A program made the translations under genes and the position numbers. A stretch of 64,000 nt of DNA from assembly GCA_963663215.1 (NCBI GenBank), contig OY760140.1:186001-250000 (forward strand), read 5' to 3'. The notes below the pieces were generated by a model. That model was not told the DNA's origin. It ran no database searches and was given only the letters and a program-made list of their open reading frames with translations. This document shows, piece after piece, positions 55,305-61,593 of this stretch. Source of the DNA: BJGV01 sp003230615. GTDB lineage: Bacteria > Pseudomonadota > Gammaproteobacteria > Burkholderiales > Nitrosomonadaceae. How positions within the stretch are numbered: position 1 is the stretch's first letter; each line of letters begins with the position of its first letter.

Positions 55305-55802
55305 CGATACCTCAGTATAGAATTCCGCTCAGGGTGTTCACACAAATAATTAAATCAACGCAACGCAACGCATTACTCGTGCATATGGGTGAGCGGCTCC
55401 TGCCAAAACTATACTTGGAAAGAAAGCGGCGCATATTTCCAACAGTATAATTTTTGCCCAAGCACTATCACAGCATTGCTGGGTAATTGCCTGACCTTAG
55501 TTAGGGAGAGGGTTAACCTAAAATTATACCAGAACTTGCTAGCAGGCTCTCCAACACCAGCGAGATTAAAGTTTAAGTCTTTTTCGATGGGTAAGTCTAC
55601 AGGCTATAGTTGACAAGTGTTCGCCCTACTATGATCAATTCTATTTTTTTATTGGTATGATCGTATTTCTTGGGATGCTGTTACTGTAGAGACTATGCTG
55701 GTATAAATAAAGTGAATTTGGGTGATCTTTTTTTAGCTATAGATAAGCTTTGTTTAGAAGGCTTTAGTATCATGAGTTGAATCGGTATAATGCACATTTT
55801 TT
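55305..55802. other. Intergenic region upstream of kdsC
   Basis: About 500 bases between kdsC and tRNA-Lys. It holds a short tandem array (three copies of CAACG at 55356-55370) and a 74-codon forward frame (55389-55613) that looks random. I found no remnant of kdsD. The promoter of the long kdsC-to-rapZ operon is probably here, but I cannot place it. Confidence 0.5.
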
Positions 55803-55878
55803 GGGTCGTTAGCTCAGCTGGTAGAGCAGCGGACTTTTAATCCGTTGGTCGAGAGTTCGATCCTCTCACGGCCTACCA
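55803..55878 (+). tRNA. tRNA-Lys (anticodon TTT), CCA encoded
   Basis: A 76-nt cloverleaf with acceptor GGGTCGT/ACGGCCT (containing a G-T wobble at the end pair), D-arm GCTCAGCTGGTAGAGC, anticodon loop CTTTTAA giving TTT, T-arm GAGAGTTCGATCCTCTC and encoded ACCA. It marks the border between the core operon on its left and decayed accessory DNA on its right. Confidence 0.95.
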
Positions 55879-55915
55879 ATAAAACAAGTAGTTACAGTAT
55901 TATGCTTGTAGCCAC

Positions 55916-56041
55916 TTATTTAATATACATGCATGTAGGCGCTGTGTAGGTTTTTCCGGTCAATCTTAGCTTTACTTGTACGGGATCAAAACCCTCCTCT
56001 GTCAACTTGAATTGCGTAGAGTGGTCAGTCGATGTTGTGCA
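55916..56041 (-). pseudogene. Orphan 3' coding fragment, unrecognised
   Basis: A 41-codon open stretch without start codon reads, in part, QFKLTEEGFDPVQVKLRLTG and then KTYTAPTCMYIK before TAA. The residue pattern looks protein-like (EGFDP occurs near the C-terminus of some acyl-CoA ligases), but the match is too short to name a family. Upstream it breaks into other frames. Probably the tail of a dead gene. Confidence 0.3.
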
Positions 56042-56101
56042 TTACACAGGTCAGGGATTCGCGTGTTACCTTTCTGTTACCTACTACTTCTTTATCCGTA
56101 A

Positions 56102-56431
56102 TTATCCGTCATACCAAATACTCCTCCGCTATTGCCGCTGTTGAGGTTGACTCTCGCGGCCTGCTCGGCGTATCAAAAACTTAACTTCGGGTTCAGATGC
56201 AGAATGCTCTCAAGTAATTAGAGAAAAGATATGCTGGCTCACGATGGCTTGATGAGCTATCTGATGGCGCTCGCCTTTATTTTTTTCAATAAATGTTGCA
56301 AGAGCCGCCACACTAACCCCGGGATTCCATAATGCATCGGCAAGTGATACCCGTTTATCCTGAATAAATTACCCGTATACGTGTGGCGCTTGTTTTTTAT
56401 TGGGTTGTTTTTTCTTTGTATCGTGGTTCAT
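56102..56431 (-). pseudogene. Small gene with two internal stop codons, unrecognised
   Basis: From the ATG at 56431 the frame reads MNHDTKKKQPNKKQAPHVYG, a TAA, then a well-formed stretch FIQDKRVSLADALWNPGVSV...AALATFIEKNKGERHQIAHQ...VSQHIF, a TGA, and EHSASEPEVKFLIRRAGRES before further stops. The long coding-like run between stops argues for a former gene of roughly 100 residues. No family is recognised. A second ATG at 56112 starts another short, broken frame. Confidence 0.5.
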
Positions 56432-56568
56432 GTATTGAAATCCTTTCTTCGAACGTACTGCCTATCCATATACAATGCGACCTTTGTCCGTATAATCCGC
56501 TTTAACCATTTTTGATTGGCATATATGGTATTAAAAGTAATTATAGAGAAAAACCTTGTAATTGATTA

Positions 56569-56598
56569 AACGTCCGCTTTTGGCACAAAGCAGACGTT
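56569..56598. repeat. Palindromic repeat, copy 1
   Basis: AACGTCCGCTTT and AAAGCAGACGTT form a 12-bp stem with one mismatch around the loop TGGCAC. It belongs to the same family as the copy at 58312-58341 (same core TCCGCTTT-loop-GCAC). Confidence 0.8.
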
Positions 56599-56647
56599 CA
56601 TATATACGCGTAATGTCCCCTCAGCTGGTTTAACTCTAAGGGTTTAA

Positions 56648-56671
56648 TTGGGCAATAAGTATATAATTCCC
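56648..56671. repeat. 24-bp direct repeat, left copy
   Basis: The sequence from TTGGGCAATAAG to TATAATTCCC is identical to 57088-57111. Each copy is itself an imperfect palindrome (GGGCAATA, 6 bases AGTATA, TAATTCCC). Together the copies frame a 416-bp module with two small genes. Confidence 0.9.
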
Positions 56672-56709
56672 AATGTTTTATGTATGGATTGTCGTGTGGG
56701 ATAAAAAGA

Positions 56710-56932
56710 ATGTTCACTTTTACATATTCAAGCCTTGTAAAATGGCGAACAAGTACAAGAATTTGATGACCTTAGTTTAGATAGTTACCGAATTACAGAT
56801 AACCAGAAAACGACTTTACGTATATCACAAGAGGGAGAGGTAAAGAATAGAGGTAGAAAACACGATTATTCAAGTTTTAAGGAATTTAATAATAACTTTG
56901 CTGTATTTAATGAAGTGTCAGAACAAGATTAA
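56710..56932 (+). pseudogene. Small gene with a +1 frameshift in an A-run, unrecognised
   Basis: ATG at 56710 starts MFTFTYSSLVK and then runs out of frame at AAAA (56739-56742). Skipping one A restores a long frame, NGEQVQEFDDLSLDSYRITD...KTTLRISQEGEVKNRGRKHD...SSFKEFNNNFAVFNEVSEQD, to TAA at 56930. The restored product has about 74 residues. It is a recent pseudogene, a programmed frameshift or a sequencing error in a homopolymer. It stops 3 bp before the next small gene. Confidence 0.55.
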
Positions 56933-56935
56933 CTT

Positions 56936-57082
56936 ATGAAGAAAAAACAATTAAAAGACTTTAAAAGTGCAGTAAAGCAAATTGCCAGCTACAAACCAGA
57001 GCAACCGCCCGGTAAGCCTGAAAAGGCACCCTCAGCCAAACAGTTAAAGCAGAGCTGGAAGCTTGAAAAGAGAGATGTTTAG
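56936..57082 (+). CDS. Small basic protein of unknown function, 48 residues
   Basis: ATG 3 bp after the preceding frame encodes MKKKQLKDFKSAVKQIASYK followed by PEQPPGKPEKAPSAKQLKQS and WKLEKRDV. It is Lys-rich (about one quarter), with a Pro-rich middle, without membrane segment or signal. No ribosome site is obvious, which fits coupling to the upstream gene. The end lies 5 bp before the right copy of the 24-bp direct repeat. Family unknown. Confidence 0.4.
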   Translation: MKKKQLKDFKSAVKQIASYKPEQPPGKPEKAPSAKQLKQSWKLEKRDV

Positions 57083-57087
57083 ATTTT

Positions 57088-57111
57088 TTGGGCAATAAGT
57101 ATATAATTCCC
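57088..57111. repeat. 24-bp direct repeat, right copy
   Basis: Identical to 56648-56671. It abuts the stop codon of the reverse gene ending at 57113, so it may also affect the end of that transcript. Confidence 0.9.
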
Positions 57112-57112
57112 T

Positions 57113-58063
57113 TTAATTGGGTACTGAGTTAAGCCCAGGCAGAGGTCGCCAGACCCCACCGAAATTCTCATCTTCGGTGCCTATGCTCAATGGCAATCCA
57201 TCTTCCCCTGCCGCTACGCCTTCGACCTTGAAACCATCGACGATCCAATGAGTGTCCGAATTATGTAGCAGAATGGGTATATTTTGATTGACATCCACGT
57301 GGCCGATTAAATACACAACTGAGCGAAATGGTCCATCGTTCCCAGGATCAACGGCCGCCGAACCCCAAAGCCAACCCTTACTGTCGATCGACAATCCCGT
57401 GATCGATCGAATCATCGAAGCTCCCCATGGGTTTGGTGCAGTTACCTCCAGAAACTGTTTACTCCATGCCGGTTGTTGCCCAGTCCCAAGGTTGTACGTT
57501 CCCCATCGCAGTATCCCCTTCGGATACGCTTCTGACCCCCCTCGTTCGCCCAGAAGAATGAGTACGTCGGCTGAATTGAGTGCAATACAAGCGATACCTT
57601 CAAAATTATCGCCGTCGTCGAGTCCTTTGCCGTTGTATAGCAGAAGTGGTAGTTCAAATTCGCGCACCAGAACCACACGTTGCTCGGTTACGCGAATATG
57701 AAAAATACGGCCACCGTACACTTCTTTCTCTTCTTTCCAATAGCCGCTCTCGGCAAGCAAAAACTCGTTGGATGTGTTAGGCACCCGACACACTCCTTCG
57801 AGATCGTTCGATGAGGCTGATGCTGCGGCTGGAAAATCCAACTGTTTATATTCAATGTGCCCACTAGCAGATTTTATGTTGAGCAAGCCAATACGAGGTT
57901 TATCTTGCTCATAGAATTTCGCGTCCTGGACGATCAAATACTTATTTGATGACATTCGTGCGATACCGCTAATCCCGGGAATGTTGGGAATGGTAGTAGT
58001 TGCGTATGCAGGCAGATAAAAAAGCACGAAACACACGATAATGATAGCTTTACTAAGGTACAT
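57113..58063 (-). CDS. Secreted propeller-like protein (esterase-like/phytase-like or SdiA-regulated-like)
   Basis: A 316-residue protein with a clean signal peptide (AIIIVCFVLFYLPAYA). The mature part has repeated beta-propeller-type phrases in which a Glu-Gly follows an aromatic or acidic residue: NDLEGVCRVP, DNFEGIACIALNSADVLILLGERGG, ITGLSIDSKGWLWGSAAVDPG and FKVEGVAAGEDGLPLSIGTEDE. This pattern is seen in secreted propellers annotated as esterase-like activity of phytase. No catalytic residue can be assigned. It sits alone among decayed genes, its 3' end touching the 24-bp repeat. Confidence 0.55.
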   Translation of the reverse strand: MYLSKAIIIVCFVLFYLPAYATTTIPNIPGISGIARMSSNKYLIVQDAKFYEQDKPRIGLLNIKSASGHIEYKQLDFPAAASASSNDLEGVCRVPNTSNEFLLAESGYWKEEKEVYGGRIFHIRVTEQRVVLVREFELPLLLYNGKGLDDGDNFEGIACIALNSADVLILLGERGGSEAYPKGILRWGTYNLGTGQQPAWSKQFLEVTAPNPWGASMIRSITGLSIDSKGWLWGSAAVDPGNDGPFRSVVYLIGHVDVNQNIPILLHNSDTHWIVDGFKVEGVAAGEDGLPLSIGTEDENFGGVWRPLPGLNSVPN

Positions 58064-58409
58064 AGCATTTACTTGTGTAAGTGGCTCCTTTGCAAACCAT
58101 GTTAACTCATATTGCCTCTCGTAATAAATAGTCTGTTCCTGACTAAGCAGGCATACCCTTAATTCTAGGGCGGGTTATTAACTGTAATTGATCCCTATCA
58201 TCTAATAGATTTTGTGCTACAGCCTTCATATGGACAGAAATAATTTAAAGTGGAGAAATGTGTCCCAACGGTATCCCATGACAAAATCATGGTAGGGGAG
58301 TAGTTTTAGTGAATGTCCGCTTTCGGCACGAAGCGGACATTCAGTGCTTAAGTTCTGTCGACGGCAGATGACATATTAAGATTATATCTATCAAGCCGTT
58401 GTTATATAG
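58064..58409. other. Intergenic region with palindromic repeat
   Basis: About 350 bases between divergent genes. Apart from the palindrome at 58312-58341, nothing was recognised. Confidence 0.5.
58312..58341. repeat. Palindromic repeat, copy 2
   Basis: AATGTCCGCTT and AAGCGGACATT form a perfect 11-bp stem around TCGGCACG. Relative to copy 1 at 56569-56598 one stem pair changes from C-G to T-A on both arms, so the hairpin is kept. Confidence 0.88.
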
Positions 58410-58583
58410 ATGAAGCAAAGAGGATTTAATATTTTCGGAGTAATGCCAGTAACAGAACCAGAGATTCAAAAATGGATTGATAAAGTCACGCCTGGAATAT
58501 CCCCGCTACAACGAAAAGAATATGCACGACAGTGGAATGTAATCGAGAAAATTCGACAAGCAAAAAGTAATGAAGGATTCTAG
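58410..58583 (+). CDS. Small hypothetical protein, 57 residues
   Basis: Frame from ATG 58410 (MKQRGFNIFGVMPVTEPEIQ) through KWIDKVTPGISPLQRKEYAR and QWNVIEKIRQAKSNEGF. An internal ATG at 58443 has GGAG just two bases before it and may be used instead, giving 46 residues. The content is helical and charged, without signal or membrane segment. No family is recognised. It lies 70 bp after the palindromic repeat. Confidence 0.4.
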   Translation: MKQRGFNIFGVMPVTEPEIQKWIDKVTPGISPLQRKEYARQWNVIEKIRQAKSNEGF

Positions 58584-58648
58584 ACAGTTTCATCCATTCC
58601 TGTGAAAGACTCTTCAGACAAAGAACGCCTCGTCCTTACAGTTTGTGA

Positions 58649-59824
58649 TCAGCCAACTATATCGTACAGTTCGTAGCCATAGCTTTTTCTTGGCCAGAAT
58701 GGTTGCCGTGTTCTGCGAACAAATCCACCCACATTTGTAACTAGTTCATGTACGTTGTTTAGCAAAGTGCCACTGATCGACTTTGGCTTGCTTTCGTGGT
58801 TGATAGATAAGAGTAATTTTGTTGATAATTTTATCCATACCAAATAATCGCAAACAATTGATGGGTAAATTTCTGTGAATGAGTCCTGGTTAATCACTAG
58901 ATCAAACGAATTCTGTGAAAGTTGGCTACGAGCAAAAGGAGGTATCACTTGGACGTGTAAGCCTCCGCTATCATTCTGATGGTCTTCACCATAAAGGGAT
59001 ACCTTTGCATCAGGTAGCGCCTTTAAAAGATAGAAACCTTGGAGAACATTTATATGAGGCAAATCAATCAATGTATAATTGGTACAACCAAGGACAGTTG
59101 ACCATAGTGCCAATCTTCCGACACCGCCACCTATTTCACATACTGAAACATTCGTATTCTTTGGCAGAATTCCACGCACAAGCCACGCGGTATAAATTGC
59201 GTTGCAATCACGCTCACTAAGTCGATGATCGCCTTCCCCAATCTTAAATAAGCCTCCGTCTATGGCTGGTGGCGCAATGCTTATCCCAATGGTTTGTTCT
59301 ATTTTTTCGACTAATGTACTTTCAGAAATTCGACTGTTCTCACCCCACTGTCCTTGTTCGGGGTTTTCGCATGGTATGGCACCTACCGCTTCAGCAAGAG
59401 AAATGAGCTTATCCTTTGCCATTCTCGCAACAAAACGTTGATAGTGGACACTACGTTTAAGGTGGTCGAACTCATCTACACCCTGAACAGTACCGCACGT
59501 AGCATCGTGACGACTCATATTGCACAGGCACGATGCAAGACGCTCAGGATTTTTGCTGTCAAGAATTTCGAAAAACGTCGATTGTTGTTTTTGTGCGATG
59601 TATGTCCAGAGATCTTCTGCATCACCATTGATTGGTTCTGGGTTGTCTGTGGTAGCGAGGGAGTAAGAACGAAGGAGCCTTTCCGCTAAATCTACATCCG
59701 ATGGAGTGTGCTTAATATCCGGAATGAAACTCGCTGGTACATTTATTCCGCTCATTGGGTGCACGTAAACGTCTGTACGATACGTTCGGAGCATGTCGCG
59801 GCCAGGTTCCAGAGTCGTCCTCAC
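58649..59824 (-). CDS. Putative sugar O-methyltransferase
   Basis: A 391-residue protein. The C-terminal half is a class-I SAM methyltransferase with motif I VCEIGGGVGRLALWS, an acidic motif II TLIDLPHIN and LVINQDSFTEI. The N-terminal half is helical. The layout resembles the putative sugar O-methyltransferases found in surface-polysaccharide clusters. The neighbouring scrap of a sugar aminotransferase fits such a cluster. The start at 59824 (MRTTLEPGRDM) is followed by a second ATG ten residues later. Substrate unknown. Confidence 0.65.
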   Translation of the reverse strand: MRTTLEPGRDMLRTYRTDVYVHPMSGINVPASFIPDIKHTPSDVDLAERLLRSYSLATTDNPEPINGDAEDLWTYIAQKQQSTFFEILDSKNPERLASCLCNMSRHDATCGTVQGVDEFDHLKRSVHYQRFVARMAKDKLISLAEAVGAIPCENPEQGQWGENSRISESTLVEKIEQTIGISIAPPAIDGGLFKIGEGDHRLSERDCNAIYTAWLVRGILPKNTNVSVCEIGGGVGRLALWSTVLGCTNYTLIDLPHINVLQGFYLLKALPDAKVSLYGEDHQNDSGGLHVQVIPPFARSQLSQNSFDLVINQDSFTEIYPSIVCDYLVWIKLSTKLLLSINHESKPKSISGTLLNNVHELVTNVGGFVRRTRQPFWPRKSYGYELYDIVG

Positions 59825-59845
59825 TACCGAATCTGCATTTGTAAA

Positions 59846-59971
59846 TTAACGTAGAAGGTTGATTGCTGTCTTGAGGACATCAACTGTTTTTTGTTGCTGC
59901 TGCTTAGTTAAACCTACCCAAAGGGGTAGACGAACCAAGCGCTCAGATTGATCAATTGTCACCCTAGCATA
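59846..59971 (-). pseudogene. 3' fragment of a DegT/DnrJ-type sugar aminotransferase (WecE/RffA-like)
   Basis: The 41 codons before the stop at 59846 read YARVTIDQSERLVRLPLWVG and LTKQQQQKTVDVLKTAINLLR, which matches the conserved C-terminal end of WecE-type PLP aminotransferases (xxRLVRLPLWxGLTxxQQ). A TAA codon lies directly upstream and the rest of the enzyme (about 330 residues) is missing. It is what remains of a deleted sugar-biosynthesis gene upstream of the methyltransferase. Confidence 0.7.
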
Positions 59972-60130
59972 TTAATACTAGCGATTCATGTAATATCTTT
60001 ATTACATGACCTAAGTACGCATAGGCAATGGTAGCAGTTAATTAAAGTTGATTACACACCACGGCCTGCCGTGATAATTTCTTCTCTTACATAAAAATAA
60101 CTTTAATGATAACCAAGTTTAACCCTGACT

Positions 60131-60844
60131 CTAATAGCCCCCAAACTTATTATTTGGATAAAATACATCAAACCGACCTGACGTATTTTCCACCATAAAG
60201 GCCGCACGAATATTTTCAATTTCATCTTGGCTACTATTGGGCAGTTGCACAACAACTGAATGTATGTTGTCGTGTGTACTGGAACTGATTAACTGAACTT
60301 TTCCATTTGTTGAGGTTGATAAGAACTTGACCAAATCTGTCTCGGAGCCACCTTCACTAGTATGTAACGTAATAAGTATTGGTTGGCGAGAAGTGATAGA
60401 TGCGCCTCGAAAAGATAAATTTGGTAATACCTTGTTACGTATAACAATGTATACACTTAACAGGCCTATAATCATGATGCCAACCCATAATTTTTGTACT
60501 GCACATCCTAATGCAATTGCAATTAGTAATAAAATAAAAGCGATATCTTCAGCTCTCTTTACTGGCGTTCTAAATCTAACAAATGAAAGAGCACCAAGTA
60601 AACCAAGGGATAGGGGTAAGCTGTGTTGAATAAGCCAAAATATAGTAGTTACACTTGGGGCAATAATGGCGAAGCTAAGTGCAATACTTGAATCAACAGG
60701 CTCATTTCTCAAAAAATAGCTATAATAAATGAAGCGTAAAAGAATGCCGTACACCATAGAAGCTATAAGCATAATGAACAATTCAAGTGGCCCTCCTACA
60801 ATTTGGGCCGTGTTGTTACTTATTAATTCTATAATTTCATTCAT
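60131..60844 (-). CDS. DUF4956 family membrane protein
   Basis: A 237-residue protein with about five membrane helices in residues 15-145 and a soluble C-terminal domain (about 150-237, alpha/beta pattern: RQPILITLHTSEG...SVVVQLPNSSQDEIENIRAA). The conserved core LGLLGALSFVRFRTPVKRAEDIAFILLLIAIALG is the hallmark of DUF4956. The function is unknown. It is the third gene of a reverse-strand operon after the CotH-like and VTC-like genes, a set that co-occurs in other bacteria. Confidence 0.85.
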   Translation of the reverse strand: MNEIIELISNNTAQIVGGPLELFIMLIASMVYGILLRFIYYSYFLRNEPVDSSIALSFAIIAPSVTTIFWLIQHSLPLSLGLLGALSFVRFRTPVKRAEDIAFILLLIAIALGCAVQKLWVGIMIIGLLSVYIVIRNKVLPNLSFRGASITSRQPILITLHTSEGGSETDLVKFLSTSTNGKVQLISSSTHDNIHSVVVQLPNSSQDEIENIRAAFMVENTSGRFDVFYPNNKFGGY

Positions 60845-60892
60845 TTTTAAACACTCATTATATTTTAGGTGTTAGGGACAACTTTACTAAGT

Positions 60893-61582
60893 TTATAAAT
60901 ACTTATTGGCCGCTCCAATTTCATGGAGCAGTAGCTGTATACCAAATGCATACTTAGAAAATGAAGTTTGACTAACTGTAAAATGAGCCAAAAATGGGAT
61001 ATATGGTCTTATTTGTATTGTTTTAAGTTCTAATACAGATATAGGTAATATAACCTTACCTGATACCCCCATGGGATGCCCTGGTACAGCTTCTACGACT
61101 ATCTGACTATCTATATTGAACCGATAGTCATAAGTGCGATATCGTCTGCGGGTATATGAAACGTTAACCACTGGCCAAAGAATATTTTCGAATTGACCTG
61201 TTTCTAGAATTGAAGACATATGTGAAGCTTGATCTTGAGCTGTAAATAGATGGTGCCATAATACGTTTCCATGAAGTAATGATTCTACAGATTTATCTTT
61301 GAATTTATGTTTGTATTTGTCTACAAGATGCATATCCTTGATCTTAATCTGTGCTTGACAAGATGTTTTCTGTTCATCGTAATATCTTACGCGATATTTT
61401 AGTTTTTTAACATTTCCACTTTTGCAGTTAAAATAATGGTCACAATTTGCTGTATCGTAATATACAGAATGTACAGAACCAATGGGATAAAGATCGGTGG
61501 CACTATAAACCGAGTCAACGATATCAATAACTGAATTTAAATGACTATTATTAATCACATATTTAAATTCATAATAACTCAT
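60893..61582 (-). CDS. VTC-domain protein (polyphosphate polymerase-like triphosphate tunnel)
   Basis: A 229-residue single-domain protein that resembles the catalytic tunnel of yeast Vtc4. Basic tunnel residues are visible: YEFKYVI near the N-terminus, Arg64 and Arg66 (KYRVRYY), Lys80, Arg145 and Arg146 (VSYTRRRYR), and then the acidic VVEAVPG and VLELKTI (Glu185, Lys187) and the C-terminal SKYAFG. The first ExK pair is QIK (Gln78 in place of the usual Glu), so activity is uncertain. It starts 11 bp after the CotH-like gene and lies 48 bp before the DUF4956 gene. Confidence 0.75.
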   Translation of the reverse strand: MSYYEFKYVINNSHLNSVIDIVDSVYSATDLYPIGSVHSVYYDTANCDHYFNCKSGNVKKLKYRVRYYDEQKTSCQAQIKIKDMHLVDKYKHKFKDKSVESLLHGNVLWHHLFTAQDQASHMSSILETGQFENILWPVVNVSYTRRRYRTYDYRFNIDSQIVVEAVPGHPMGVSGKVILPISVLELKTIQIRPYIPFLAHFTVSQTSFSKYAFGIQLLLHEIGAANKYL

Positions 61583-61593
61583 ATGTAATTATG

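Noticed and set aside
55389..55613. 74-codon forward frame upstream of tRNA-Lys
   Set aside because: No ribosome site and a random residue pattern. I also looked for kdsD remnants on the reverse strand here and found none.
60056..60075. Hairpin CACGGC/GCCGTG downstream of the DUF4956 gene
   Set aside because: No T-run follows on the reverse strand, so it is a poor terminator for that operon. It is probably a chance palindrome, and the similarity to the tRNA-Lys end (CACGGCCT) is too short to be an attachment site.
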